Of a DNA stretch of 64,000 nucleotides, positions 13,356 to 25,740 are shown piece after piece. The DNA comes from Rhinopithecus roxellana (lineage: Eukaryota; Chordata; Mammalia; Primates; Cercopithecidae). The stretch covers positions 79,008,563-79,072,562 of the forward strand of contig NC_044564.1 of assembly GCF_007565055.1 (NCBI RefSeq), in the 5' to 3' direction. The position numbers were made by a program, and so were the translations under genes. Position 1 is the first letter of the stretch. Each line of letters starts with the position of its first letter. Under the pieces are notes generated by a model. The model was not told the DNA's origin and made no database searches. It worked only from the letters and a program-made list of their open reading frames with translations.

Positions 13356-14744
13356 AAGGAATGGGCCATGACATTTTGTTTACATTTAATTTTTATGTGC
13401 GAATAATAGCCACATTGTTCAAAAGCCAGTACACACAAACGTATAGTGAAAAGTCTTCCTTTTACCATTGTGCCCCAACTACCTAGTTGCCCCCAAAAGG
13501 TCATCATTGTTCTTATTTTTATGTGTCACCTTCTAGAAATTCTTTAGGCAGATACTAGCAAATACAGCTATAGATTCTTGTTTTAAGAAAACTAAGCAGG
13601 CGATTTTCAAGATCCATCCTAGGAAGCTGTTAGGTATGTCTTCTTATACCCAAAGCTCACATAGAAGAGCCTTCTGATACTGTAAATGGTGTTACAAAGG
13701 ACAGAGCGCTGGCTGGTGGAAGAGGGCTTTGTTAACCAGCACGCTGAACAAGGGAAGCGAAGTATAGTCAAGCCCAGACTCCCAGAGGCCACAATTTCCT
13801 TTTCTGTCACGGAAAGTAAAGGGAGATCTCTGAAAGGAGCAAGAGGAAAAAGAAACTAGAACCATACCTAGAAACAGTTTACACATAGTGTGGTTGTCTT
13901 TTCCAATCAACTGCATTTTCTAGTATTTCCTAAAGCTATTAAATAAACCCTGGCCACTGCCAGTGCTGTGAGTTCCGAGCAGATCCTGTGGTTTTGGCAA
14001 GACTCTCGACTGGCCCTAGAAATGGGGCTGGATTGAACTGGAGTTGAAAGAATTACAGTGTTTCCTTCCTCTTGATGACCCTTTCTGGAACATGCCTGGA
14101 ATGTGTGAGTGTACGAGATGAGGTGGTGTTCACTCAGAGTCAGGCCTGGGTACGTACGAGGAAGGGGAGGTGCGTGCTGGTGTTATTTTTGGAGGCTGTA
14201 ATTCCACTGCTAGGTTTTGTAGCTCATCCTCTCTTTCAGTATTTTTATTAACCTGTATTCTCTGTCCTGAGATCTTAAAAGTTACCAATGAGGCTAGAAA
14301 TAAAATGGATGCTTCAAGGCCAGGCTTGGGAACTCATTCTAGTGGAGATTTTCTTCCTCAATCCCATGTAATGAGTTAATATTACAATAAAATGCAGCTG
14401 TAACTCCTGCTTACATGAAGACTTGACTTTGAAATTTTTCTTCCTAATCATTCAGATAAAGGTTTAATTTGTACCAAGATTATCCTCAAAACATCACTGA
14501 ATACAGTAAACACTGGCAAAAACAAATTGTATGAGGACTTTATATCAGGTACAATGCTTGACATAAGTAGGTGCTCAAAAATTCTGGTAAATGAACAATA
14601 ACCTAAACCGCTCAGCAGTCATTGAACACTTTTCTTTGGCATTTTGCAAAAATTGTAATGTTTTTTCCCCTATAAACTCAGTAGCTGTCAAAACAGTTAA
14701 ATATGGGCAAGGAGGTCAGTTCAGACTCGGGGGAGTACTTTGTT

Positions 14745-15031
14745 TTTTTTTGTTTTGTTTTTTTGAGACAGAATTTTGCTCTCTGTTGCCCTGGCTGGAG
14801 TGCAGCACTGGAACCTCTGCCTCTGGGTTCAAGCGATTCTCCCATCTCAGCCTCCTGAGTAGCTGGGATTACAGGCACCCACCACCACACCCAGCTAATT
14901 TTTGTATTTTTATTAGAGACAAGATTTCACCATGTTGACCAGGCTGGTCTCAAACTCCTGACCTCAGGTGATCTGCTTGTCTTGGCCTCCCAAAGTGCTG
15001 GGATTACAGGCGTGAGCCACTGCAACCAGCC
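14745..15031 (-). mobile_element. Alu with internal deletion
   Basis: Minus-strand Alu. The segment between TGGAGTGCAG and AACCTCTGCC has lost about 20 bases, including the GATCTCGGCTCACTG phrase. Confidence 0.9.
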
Positions 15032-15099
15032 CGCACTTTCATTTTTAACCTTATTCTAGAATTGGAAGCCAAGTAAATGGATGGACTTGAATCAAGCAG

Positions 15100-15505
15100 A
15101 TCTGAAATAAAATTTGTCCATCCATCCATCCATCCACTCATCCAACAAACACTGAAGTCCTCTATATGTTGAGATTAGGGAGAATATTCCATGTAAACCA
15201 ATTCCTAAATTCCTGTTCATATACAGAACATTTGGACTTTACCATTTAGAGAGAGAGTAAATAAAATATTCACAAATTATGGTAATCATTATGAATAAAC
15301 CAGGAGGCCAAATTAGAGGACAATGGGATGAGAGTGTATAGGTATTACAGATAAGGCAGGTAGAGAAGTCTTCTATGACAAAGTGGCACTTAAGCTGAGA
15401 CCCCAAGGACAAGCAGAAGGTGGCTATGCCAAGAGTGGAGAAAAGCATTCCAAGCAGAAGGAACAGCAACGGCTTTGAGGTAGTAAACGGCTTTGAGGTA
15501 TCCAA
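15100..15505 (+). mobile_element. L2 fragment with a (CCAT)n run
   Basis: A (CCAT)n stretch at 15117-15135 leads into AGAAGTCTTCTATGACAAAG, AAGCTGAGACCCCAAGGACA and CATTCCAAGCAGAAGGAACA. A 19-bp near-tandem duplication ACGGCTTTGAGGTA is present at 15469-15499. Confidence 0.7.
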
Positions 15506-15524
15506 GGACTGAAAGACCAGTGAG

Positions 15525-15690
15525 CATTTGAATCCCAGCTCTGCCTTCAATAGCTGTGGAAAATCAAACTAGCTGCTCAATCTTTTGAGCCTTCATCTCT
15601 TCATATTTAAAATTGAGATAATGGTGCATACCTCACAGAGTTGCTGAATTTAATGGATATTCAATAAGATAACATGTAGCTTATTTGAAT
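15525..15690 (+). mobile_element. MIR
   Basis: TTTGAATCCCAGCTCTGCCT, AAAATTGAGATAATGGTGCA and CCTCACAGAGTTGCTGAATT. Confidence 0.8.
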
Positions 15691-16781
15691 CACTTCTACA
15701 CAAAGGTCTCTGAGACTCTAGTTGGGCCCTCATCACTCAGTTGCTCTTTCTAGTCTCCTGATTGTTTTATGCAGACTTGAGAGCCAACCATCACTGGAGC
15801 TAGAGAACATTTTCCATCCCGGATATTTCCACATTTGAAGAGGAGAGAATAGGCACAGACTCTATCTGCTCATGTTAGAACCTTTAGAAATAAAAAAAGT
15901 GATGGGAGTGGGGGGGAGGGGAGAGAGAGAGAAAGAGAAATGTGAGAAAATAACATGAGAGGATTTTCTTTTTAAAAGTGTACTTCCTCATTTACAGAAC
16001 AAATTCATAAAATAAAATTTAAAGTTTGGGCAAGGTTTTATTTTTACATTTGGGGAGAGGGTAAGGTTTGGGACTAAGTGTTCAGGAAACAGTATAAAGA
16101 GAAATGAAATAATAATCACCGAGTATGCAATATATAACAGACAGAGTGGTTGGCAAGTTGTGTATTTTATCTTATTTAATCTTTACAAGAGTCCTGATGG
16201 AGTAAATGAGGCCCATCCTGATGGAGTAAATGAGGGAAATGCAGACTTCACTTAGTCACCGTCTGTCATTTATCTTGAGGTATTTAATGTGGAATTGAGC
16301 AATTCTTTCAAAATGAGAATCTATAAGGCATAAGTTTATGTAGTTGATATATTTCTTTAGAATACTTTATTATTGTGACAGTATCACATTAGCATCAAAT
16401 AATAACTAATAATTAAATATAATGAATAATGATTATAATATCATTATTATTAATTCTTCTTAATACAACATACATTTCCTGAATACCCAACTATGTCTAG
16501 TGCATGGCTTATTGGGGGAATAATGGGTAGTCCATTGCAACTAGGGTATGCAGTGGGGCTGGGGACGTTAGCAGGATTTAACTGATGAAGGGTCTTGATG
16601 CCTTGGTAAAGAGTTTTGGATTTTGTCCAGTGGAAGATAGGCACACACACATGGTCAGAATAGCATTGTAGAAAGAATACTCACACAACTTTTTTAAGAC
16701 AAGGCTTTGTGAGCACCAGTTTACCCTATGGGGTCGTGTTAATAGCCTTAGTCATACATTATTCTCTCTCTTTCCTTTTAG

Positions 16782-17093
16782 GAACTGTGGAAGGTGCCAT
16801 GGACTTGATCTTGATCAATTCCCTACCTCTTGTTTCTGATGCCGAAACATCTCTTACCTGCATTGCCTCTGGGTGGCACCCCCATGAGCCCATCACCATA
16901 GGAAGGGACTTTGAAGCCTTAATGAACCAGCACCAGGATCCACTGGAAGTTACTCAAGATGTGACCAGAGAATGGGCTAAAAAAGTTGTTTGGAAGAGAG
17001 AAAAGGCTAGTAAGATCAATGGTGCTTACTTCTGTGAAGGGCGAGTTCGAGGAGAGGCAATAAGGATACGAACCATGAAGATGCGTCAACAAG
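16782..17093 (+). CDS. TEK: TEK exon 2: end of signal peptide and Ig-like domain 1
   Basis: 312 bp, phase 1 at both ends. It encodes residues 18-122 of the TIE2 angiopoietin receptor: the last signal-peptide residues (TVEG, cleavage expected near residue 22), then mature N-terminus AMDLILINSLP and the first Ig-like domain. The Ig cysteines are Cys44 (SLTCIASGW) and Cys102 (GAYFCEGRV). The acceptor follows a pyrimidine-rich tract ending TTTTAG (16776-16781); the donor is CAAG|GTAACA. The upstream reading frame stays open into the intron, but the acceptor and the split Gly18 codon set the real start. Residue 50 is His (GWHPHEP), where human TEK as I remember it has Arg. In the family, Ig1 packs against Ig2, which carries the angiopoietin-binding site. 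The identification is near certain; the species is not fixed. Confidence 0.98.
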
Positions 17094-17618
17094 GTAACAT
17101 GCCCCTAAGTTTTGGGCAGGTGAGGCCCACTGAGGCACACACATACCTTTTGTTTGGTAGCTGCTCCCTCAGGGGCAGGGCATGTGCTACCTGAGTGTAG
17201 AGCTTGACGATCTTGCCTGCCTCTTTCCATGCATCGCTGTATCTGGTACATGGAATGTTAGAGATAAAGGAAACTACGCAGTCCAACCCCTTAACTATAT
17301 ATTGTGCCTACATTGTGAGATCAAATGAAATATTTCATATGTTCTACTAAGGGCATCATGGTACTTACGGATATATGACTCTGTTGCATGTATCTAATAT
17401 GAAAATTATAGCAATGAAAACAAGTGTTCATTGCCAAACTACTGACTATTTTGAGCTTTCTTACTTGATTTTTCATGTGATACATTGCTTTGCTTGTCCC
17501 TAAATACCCTTAATGGAAGTTAATATTTTCAGGAGAAGATTAAATATAAATAAGAATTTTAGAAGGGGAATATACATCAGTAACTCAATTTAATTGGTTA
17601 CTTGGTATATCAATTTTC

Positions 17619-17921
17619 TTTTTTCCTTTTTTTTTTTTTTTTGAGACAGAGTCTCACTCTGTCACTGGGCTAGAGTGCAGTGGCATGATTTCAGCTCACT
17701 GCAACCTTCGCCTCCTGGGTTCAAGTGATTCTCCTGCCTCAGCCTCCCAGGTAGCTGGGACTACAGGTGTGCACCACCATGCCCAGCTAATTTTTTGTAT
17801 TTTTAGTAGAGACGGGTTTCACCATGTTGGTCAGGATGATCTTGATCTATTGACCTCGTGATGTGCCCGCCGTGGCCTCCCAAAGTGCTGGGATTACAGG
17901 TGTGAGCCACTGTGCCCGGCC
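17619..17921 (-). mobile_element. Alu, full length
   Basis: Poly(T) start followed by GAGACAGAGTCTCACTCTGT, ending GTGCCCGGCC. Imperfect flanking repeats (TATCAATTTTCT and TACCAATTTTCT) are probably an aged target duplication. Confidence 0.9.
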
Positions 17922-18183
17922 AGTGTACCAATTTTCTATTGCCACAATAATGTGGTGTAACATAACCACAAACCACAGTGGCATACAATAATGAGCATTA
18001 TAGTTTGTGAGTCTATGTCAGCTACACAACTAATTAACACAGTTAATTAGATGGATGTATTGACCTTGGCTGGGATTCCTTACATATATAGTGTTGCCTG
18101 GCTATAGGCTTAGTAGGCTGGCCTTGGCTGGGGCAACTTTGCTCAGTTCCTTAAACTATAGCAGGCTAAGGTCATATAAGGTC

Positions 18184-18285
18184 ATAGTGTACGATTCTCA
18201 GCCGAGGTTGCAAGGAGTCTCATCTCATGTACGTGAGATGTAGACATGAGACTCCTTGCAACCTAGGCTCAGAATTGTACACTAT
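18184..18285. repeat. Long inverted repeat (40-bp arms, 22-bp spacer)
   Basis: The left arm (18184-18223) and right arm (18246-18285) are reverse complements at 37 of 40 positions. The core GGTTGCAAGGAGTCTCAT pairs with ATGAGACTCCTTGCAACC. The spacer contains a second near-palindrome, CTCATGTACGTGAG (18224-18237). The RNA from either strand could form a hairpin. It lies in intron 2 in a region that resembles an old interspersed repeat I cannot name. Confidence 0.9.
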
Positions 18286-18966
18286 CACTTCTGCTTCATT
18301 GTATCGACCTAAGCCAGTTAAGTAGCTGAGCCTAGTGTCAGAGTGAGAGGGCACTACAAGTTGAAATGACGAAGAGTCAGGGATGTGGGGAGGAATGAAG
18401 AATTAGGGTCCTCTTTGCAGGCTGCCATTCTTGGAAAAGGAACATGATTTAATTTTAGCAGTCGAGTACCCAGGTCTAGCTCAGAAAACACCAGAATTTT
18501 GCAGGAGGATTTTGAAAGCCTCCTCTAAGGGAGGATTATTAAGGCTTTCTACTACCCCACAAGGCAATGATGTGATGAAGTCTTTCTCTCAAAATAAAAC
18601 TGGGCCTTAAGCTAAATCTTTAGACCAGTCCACCTATGTGATGGCAGTTGAAGGAGATGGTGTTGCAAACATTATTTAATAATTGTATTCTAAGGTTCCA
18701 GGCCTGGACAGGCAGGTAGACTTCTGGTGCTCTTGATGCTGTCTGCTGGGAGGAAGGTACAGAATTCCAGCTGAGGTGACCTCCCTTTGTTCTGCCTGGA
18801 ATGATCTAGCCTCTCCCCTATCAGCCACTTTGTCTGGGCTGCTGATTCCTAAAATGAAGGAGTCTTTTACAAATTAATATCATCACAACCACAGGAGCTG
18901 TGGACCGAGGACTTGTCATTACATGAAATAATCACATTGTGAGCTGTTTAGGCTTGGTTGGTTGGT

Positions 18967-19253
18967 TTGTTTTAAGACAGGGTCTTGCTGTTGCCCAGGC
19001 TGGAGTGCAGTGGCACAGTCATACTTTACTGCAGCCTTGACCTCCTGGGCTCATACTATCCTCCCACCTCAGCTTCCTAAGTAGCCGGGACCACAGCCAT
19101 GCACCACCATGCCTGGCTAATTAAAAAACAGTTTTGTAGCTACAGGGTCCTCTTTGCTGCCCAGGCTGGTCTTGAACTACCAGCTTCAAGCTATCCTCCC
19201 ACCTTGGCCTCTCAAAGTGCTGGGATTACAGGTGTGAGCCACTGCACCAGGCC
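18967..19253 (-). mobile_element. Old (AluJ-like) Alu
   Basis: Minus-strand Alu with a TTTTAAGACAGGGTCTTGCT start and diverged right monomer, ending at TGCACCAGGCC. Confidence 0.88.
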
Positions 19254-19360
19254 TTACTTTTAGAAAGCTGATCCAGTTAAGTAACACACCTCTGCACATT
19301 GCTGATTGACTGTTTCTTTTATAATCTAACCATCTGTAGTCTGTATATTTTTTTGGATCA

Positions 19361-19526
19361 ATGCTTTTTAAAGTTGAACACGCTTACAGATCACCTGTGG
19401 GTCTTGTAAACATGCAGAATCTGATTTAATAGGTTGTTTGGGAGAGTCCTGGGATTCTGCATTTCTACATGTCCCAGGTGATGAGAATCTGCTCAACCAT
19501 GGACCACACTTTGAGCAGCAGGGGTT
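19361..19526 (+). mobile_element. MER5-type relic
   Basis: Diverged copy with AGATCACCTGTGGGTCTTGT, TTCTGCATTTCTACATGTCC and ACCACACTTTGAGCAGCAGG. Confidence 0.75.
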
Positions 19527-20164
19527 TAGAGTTAGCCTCTAATTAGGGTCCACCTGAAAATATTTCTTTGAATTTGCTAATGGTAGTAATGAAAAGATTT
19601 GAAGGCAGGAAACTCATTTTAAGGTCAAAAGTAATAAAATTGCTATTCATTACAAATGAAGGAAAGGGTTTTCTTAGCAAAACTAGAATGTTCACCTTTA
19701 AATGACAGCAGGGCAAGTGGGAAAAGTGCGCAACAGAAATTCCCAGGAATGCAGCTCTCCGTTGAGGGAAGAGAGGTTGAACAAAGGGATGTGAGGTGTG
19801 CCAAAGCTATCATGGCTGAAAGTCAGCTCTATTATTTTTCACGTGTGTCATTTTGGATTTGACTTGTATAAAGACTAATGTTCTTCTGCTGATGTTTCCA
19901 CATTCTAAAGGAAGATGATCTGAGATTATGCCCCAGTCATTTCGTGGGAACAAAATGTGAAGTGCCACTGTGTCCTCGCTGCACTGTCCGGAGGTCATCC
20001 TTGACAATGTATAAATAAGAACATGTAAAGCAAACTGGACCAGAAACGTTGCGAGTTAAAAACCCACTGTAATGATCCCCCCAAACTGAGAGTCTAGGTA
20101 ACCACAGGTAAAGGATGGCTTAATTTCAGTTAAATGAGGCAAAGGCAGACCTGGATAGTGAGAA

Positions 20165-20340
20165 ACACTAATGAGAAGATGGCTTTTAGAGTTATACTCA
20201 CCTGAGTTTTAATTCTTTCTCCATCACTCACCAGCCGTGTGGCCTTTGGCACGTTATTTAACTTCTATTGGTCTCAATTATTCATCATCTGTGAAATGGG
20301 TATAATAATACCTACAAAATTGTTTTGTTTTAAATAAGTT
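20165..20340 (+). mobile_element. MIR
   Basis: GTGTGGCCTTTGGCACGTTA and CATCTGTGAAATGGGTATAA. Confidence 0.82.
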
Positions 20341-20639
20341 GGTATAGACAAGAAGCATTGATTTGCACAGTGAATGTGTCCTTAAAAGCTTAGGTTACGC
20401 AATACATTGCTGCAGAATAAGGTACATAGTAGTAAGAATAATAGCAGCTTGTAAACGGTGGGAATAGCATTTGATGCCAAGTGATCTGACTTCAGAGACA
20501 GTATTTATTACCACTACACTACCCTTTCGATAACATTCTCACTTAATGTTAACAACTCTCCCTGATTCTGAGCTCTTGTTTTATAAAGTACAATGATTCC
20601 ACCTGAAGCCCTAAAAAGCAACGCAGGGCACAGAGTAGA

Positions 20640-20860
20640 GGTATGAGAGTGGAAGTCAGACAGATATGGGTTCAAGTCTACCTCTGCGACTGAGTGGTGT
20701 GGCTCAGGACAAGTTACTTAATTGAAGTCATAATTTTTCCTCATGTGGAAAAAAATAGGGATAGAGATTTTATCACACATATTTGAAAATTAAATAAGGC
20801 ACTTAACTATTACCAATTACATTATCTGCTTCACAGTAAATGTTTAACAACTGTGATTAT
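20640..20860 (+). mobile_element. MIR
   Basis: TATGGGTTCAAGTCTACCTC, GACAAGTTACTTAATTGAAG and CAGTAAATGTTTAACAAC. Confidence 0.8.
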
Positions 20861-21683
20861 TATAATTTCTTTGAGTAATAAATTGGTGAGACAATTTTCC
20901 TACTCAATTGTAGAAATTTTTACTATGCATTAACATATTATGGAGTTTTACACAAAATGGAAAAATAGGTAGTATGTTCCCTCCTGTATTTTAACAATAA
21001 CAGCATCTCAAGCTGGTGAACAGGTTCTGTTTTTCTTGCTGACCATCCAGTGGGGGAAATCTGGTTTGAGGAAAGTGAAATCCTTTATGGTGAATCAGGA
21101 AAAACCTCCAAAACTATGTTTTCATGTCACTATTAATTCGTTATTAAAACATCATGGAAACTCAGAAATGCCTGCCTAGGGACGCAGCAGGATAAAATAA
21201 ACATCAATATATTCCTGCTTGCTGCTGACTCGTACATCTGTGGAGGAAGTGGAAAATCCATTTGAGATGTGCCAAAACACAGCTTACATTGGCTCACACA
21301 CCCCAAACAGCCAAACTGGTTTTTATCAATGGCATCATCCAAAATAGTCAACAGCAGTTTGACTCAAACCTCATTGGTGATTTCATTTGGGGGTAGGAAA
21401 TTATATATAAAGTTTGAAACATTTTCAGATCCAAAGACCTGTTTCAAACTGATCCATTAGAAGAAACAGAGGGTTATTTTATTCCTACTTTCATTTGAGA
21501 AATAGCTTTATATTAAGAATATCAAACTTCCCAAACATGATTTATGAAGTTGATTGAGGAGAGCCATTTGCAGTTAAATAACACAAAGGAATATGTTAAA
21601 AGCATCAAGAAAATGGGAAAATCTGAAACAGTTTAGTTCATTTATACTTTCATTCCATAATTCTTCTTCTTCTTCTTCTTCTT

Positions 21684-21968
21684 TTTTTTAGACGGAGTCT
21701 TGCTCTGTCACCTAAGCTGGAGTGCAGTGGTGCAACATCAGCTCACTGCAACCTCTGCCTCCTGGGTTCAGGCGATTCTCCTGCCTCAGTCTCCCGAGTA
21801 GCTGGGACTACAGGCACGCACTGCCATGCCCAGCTTGTTTTTGTATTTTTAGTAGAGATGGGGTTTCACCATGTTGTCCAGGGTGGTCTCCATCTCCTGA
21901 CCTCGTGATCCGCCCGCCTCGGCCTCCTAAAGTGCTGGGATTACAGGCGTGAGCCACCGCGCCCGGCC
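21684..21968 (-). mobile_element. Alu, full length, with (TTC)n tail
   Basis: The minus-strand Alu follows a (TTC)n run at 21663-21682, apparently its mutated A-tail (GAA on the Alu strand), and ends at GCGCCCGGCC. Confidence 0.92.
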
Positions 21969-23029
21969 ACCACAATTATTCTTGAGCCTCTATTTGTGCC
22001 ACACATTTTCCTTTGTATGCCTGACATTCCCCTAGCAACTTTATATGTATTACTAACTTAGTCTTTATCAAATATATATCAGATGAGGACTGTTAAGACC
22101 CCACTAATAGATGAGGCTTAGCTATTGTAACTTATGTGCATTCACTAGCTATGGAGTGTTGGATCTGGGAAGGTGAAGTCAGGCCTGATTCTAGAAGCTT
22201 GGCTCTAACCATCACCCTGTGCTACCTTTCAAACCAGATGTAATCTTGCCCTCCTGGAACACTCAATCTAGTAGGGGTTATATACCATGAGTGGGGCTAT
22301 AATGGAAAAATGCAGGGGTATTTAGGGAGTAGCTATGAGAGCGTCTAACCTGTGTTCCAAGTGTTGTGTGAGGTCTCTGGAGATACCTAAATGGAAACTG
22401 ATGAATGAGTAGGAACTGACGAGGCTTAGGAGAAAAGGATGAGAAAAGAAGAAAGAAAACTCATGACTAGGACGTGAGTGATGAGGTCTGGCTAAGGAAC
22501 TGAATACAGTTCAAAGTGGCTGGAATTGAGAGCTAAGGATGTGGACCTGGAGAAGATAAGTCTGGAGAACTAGGGGTGGAGGTCTTGAGTTTGTGTCTCA
22601 ACTTCCACATTTATTCACTGTTGACAGGCCTTGGGTAAGGGACTTAGTCTTTCTCAACTGCATCTCCCATATGGATAAACTGTAGCTATACTGTCTTCAC
22701 AGGACTGTGGTGAAATTGCACAAAATAATCACAGATATAAAACTACATTATTTCCTGTGGTACTTATACAATAAGTAAACTAAAAGGAGATGACTGAAAT
22801 TGAGCTCACTTGTTTTTCATCTGTGTTTTCACTTGTGTGTAACTTTTACTACCACCTACTTTCTTCTCCAGCCCTTAAGGAATAAGGAATTATATTTTTA
22901 GTTAAGTTCTGCCCATGAATTAGCCCATCCAAATGATCTTAAGCAAGTTATCTTCTAACCTAGGCCTCGGCAATATCATTTATAGAATGAGGTGGTTGGA
23001 CCTTAAAGCCTTTTGAGTGCTAACATTAC

Positions 23030-23850
23030 ATAATCTATGAAAGCATGCGGAGCCAGATTCCTTGGTTCAAATCCTGGCTCTCCCATGTATATGCTATGTG
23101 ATCTTGGACAGGTTACCTAGATTCTCTGTACCTTAATTTCCTCATCTGTAAAATTAGGATAATTATAGCACCTGTCTCATAGGGATATTTAAAAAAGTAA
23201 TTTTTTTTTAGTTGGAGTCTCGCTCTGTTGCCCAGGCTGGGGTGCAGTAGCTCATTACAGTCTTGAACTCTCTCTCTCTTTTTTTTTTTTGACAGAGTCT
23301 CACTCTGTCGCCCAGGCTGGAGTGCAGTGACGCGATCTTGGCTCACTGCAAGCTCTGCCTCCTGAGTTCACGACATTCTTCTGCCTAAGCCTCCTGAGTA
23401 GCTGGGACTTACAGGCACCCGCCACCACGCCTAATTTTTTGTATTTTTAGTAAAGATGGTGTTTCACTGTGTTAATCAGGATGGTCTTGATCTCCTGACC
23501 TTGTGACCTGCCCACCTCGGCCTCACAAAGTGCTAGAATTACAGGCTTGAGCCACCATGCCTGGCCTACAGTCTTGATTTCTTAAGCTCAAGTGATCCTC
23601 CTGAACAGCTGGGACTACAGGCATATGTCACCATACCTGGCTAATTTTTAAACATTTTTTTTTGTAGAGAGGAGGTCTCACTGTGTTGCCTAGGCTGGTC
23701 TCAAACTCCTGGCCTTAAGATATCCCACCTTGGCCTCCCAAAGTTTTGGGATTAGAAGCGTGAGCCTCCGCACCCAGGCTGACAATTAAGTTTGTGTAAA
23801 GTGCTTATAACAGTGCTTGGTCCATAGTAGGCGCTATTAAAATGTTCTTG
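23030..23850 (+). mobile_element. MIR split by nested Alus
   Basis: Left: GGTTCAAATCCTGGCTCTCC and TTCCTCATCTGTAAAATTAG. Right, after the Alus: GTGTAAAGTGCTTATAACAG and GGTCCATAGTAGGCGC. Confidence 0.85.
23198..23780 (-). mobile_element. Older Alu split by a younger Alu
   Basis: The outer Alu occupies 23198-23266 and 23567-23780; the inner minus-strand Alu is about 23277-23566. The 11-bp target duplication TACAGTCTTGA is at 23256-23266 and 23567-23577. Both sit inside a MIR (23030-23195 and 23780-23850). Confidence 0.9.
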
Positions 23851-24529
23851 TTGTTTTTATGGTCTAGTCAAGTCACATGACATCAATATATGTGTACTGA
23901 AATACAAGCCAGGCTCCTGTGTCATCAGAAAGCCCAAAGTAGGACATGAATGTTGGATTTCCTTCGTTAGTACTCAGCAGAGAACAACCAGCCTAGAGAC
24001 ATTCATGCAGAGGTAAACTCTGGACAGCGGTGAAACTCTGGTGTGATAATGCCCCTAAGAAAACAGGAGCTTAAAAAGCACAGTCCTAAATAATAAAGAG
24101 CCGCAGAGTAGGGGGGGGAAAGCTACTTGGAGTTGAGCCTACTGGGGAACCTTGGTTCCTTTCAGAACACAATACTGAGTGAGAAGTCCCACGGTCAGCT
24201 AAATAATTCTGACACAAAGGAGCAGAAAATATAAACAAACCACATAGACAGGAACAACAGCATGAAATGGTCAGAAAAAAATTCTCATAGGAGTCCAGGA
24301 GCATGCCACAGAGAGCAAGAGCTGCATGCATTTGGAGGGCTAAATGAAGCACTTGGCAATGTGAGCAGAAGCCCCGCAAAGCCAGCCCTCCTCACCATCC
24401 AGTTCCCTGTCTGCTCCTCCTTTATGGCTGGTTCATTTTAGTGCTCTGGAGAAAAGTGTCCCTCAGGTTCATATCAGAAATGTCAGCACAGCAGTGTTGC
24501 TGTTTATATTAGAAGGATACTGACCTCCT

Positions 24530-24680
24530 CTAAGCACCTCAGGGCTTAGCCTACATCACTTAATATTACTAACAACCTTTGAAGGTAGGTATTATTACTT
24601 TTCAATTACACATGAGAAAACTGAGATTTGCAGAGGTGAAGCAACTCTTTCAAAAAGGGTGGGAGAGGGTGGATCCAAGC
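24530..24680 (-). mobile_element. MIR, antisense
   Basis: AGGTAGGTATTATTACTTTT, GAAAACTGAGATTTGCAGAG and GAAGCAACTCTTTC read as antisense MIR. Confidence 0.72.
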
Positions 24681-25089
24681 CCAGGAATGTGTCTGATTCC
24701 AGCGCTCACACTGCTGGAATGATCTACCCCGTGGTCTCTCTGGGTTTGCCCCAGTCATCATCTGCACCAAAGGCATTCACATACCTGACCACCAGGGGAG
24801 TCTGTGCAAGGCACCCATACTAGGGTCAGCAGGCACAGCCCACAGCCAATGAAAGCAAGCAGACAAGCCTAAAGCCCAGGTCCTTCTGAGCATGGTTTGG
24901 AGGCATCTTTTGCTCTCACAGGGTAGCTGTCTTAGCCAGTGGTGCACAAAACACTTCATTAGTCTTTCTCAAATCACCATCTGAAAGCTATGGATGAGAT
25001 GAGAATGAGGGCACAGTGACCAGCTGGTTCATCACAAGGTCCTCAGCAGGATCCGTACAATCCCAAGGCTTGGTCCTGGTCTGAATCTT

Positions 25090-25740
25090 TATAGGAATTC
25101 TTACTTTGCGGGGCAGGATGTTTTGCTATTAATTTCTAATTTAGGTGCATTCTGGTCAGAGAATTTGTTATTAACAGAGATGTGCTTTGTGGATAAATAG
25201 GTAATGTTCTGGTAAATAATGTGTATTTCAGTAACTGAGCAAGGGGTAAATGAATATTCAACAGATCTCTAATAGCATTATTAAAATCTTCTAAATATTT
25301 TCTTAGTACTTTTCAGTCTTTTTGATTAATTTCTGAAAGTTTCCACTGTGCTTATGGATTTGTCAGTTTCTTTAATTCTGACACTTTTTGTTTCATGAAC
25401 TTTGAAATTCTGTTGTTAGATGCATATATAATTTCAGGATTACAATATCTTCCTGAACATGACATGTGAATAAAATCTAACAGGGTTTTTATCAGTAGAT
25501 GGTTCTGTTTTATCGTTACATAATGACCGTCTTTATCCCTAACAGTTTTTTAGCTTTATAATAATTTTTTCTGTATAAATGTTGCAATACTAGTTTTATT
25601 TAGTTAGTGTTAGTGTGCTATATATTTTTACATGCCTTTATTTGCAATCTTATGTGCCATTATGTTGAATGCATACTTCATGAAAAGAGCACACAGTTTT
25701 ATGTGTGTGTGTGTGTGTGTTTTAGAATTAAGATTCTAGA
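25090..25740 (-). mobile_element. Old L1 ORF2 relic
   Basis: Antisense phrases such as AAATTCTGTTGTTAGATGCA and GTTACATAATGACCGTCTTT match L1 ORF2. It ends in a (TG)n run at 25701-25721. Confidence 0.72.

Larger units (their letters stand above)
1..16781 (+). other. TEK: TEK intron 1, 3' part
   Basis: No exon was found. The stretch holds several Alus (1-89, 3023-3311, 5712-6028, 9301-9592, 12106-12395, about 14745-15031), old L1 relics (about 5050-6830 and 7100-7960), the Alu-L1 composite at 13056-13355, and L2/MIR pieces listed separately. I cannot assign 90-1780, 8420-9280, 9600-10640, 10860-12090, 12400-13050, 13360-14740 or 15700-16780 to any repeat; they are AT-rich intronic DNA without a convincing ORF. 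In mouse an endothelial enhancer of Tek lies in intron 1; whether its counterpart falls here cannot be judged by eye. Confidence 0.85.

Noticed and set aside
16709..16781. Upstream ATG and open frame leading into TEK exon 2
   Set aside because: It is intronic; the acceptor at 16780-16781 and the split Gly18 codon define the exon, and the signal peptide comes from exon 1.
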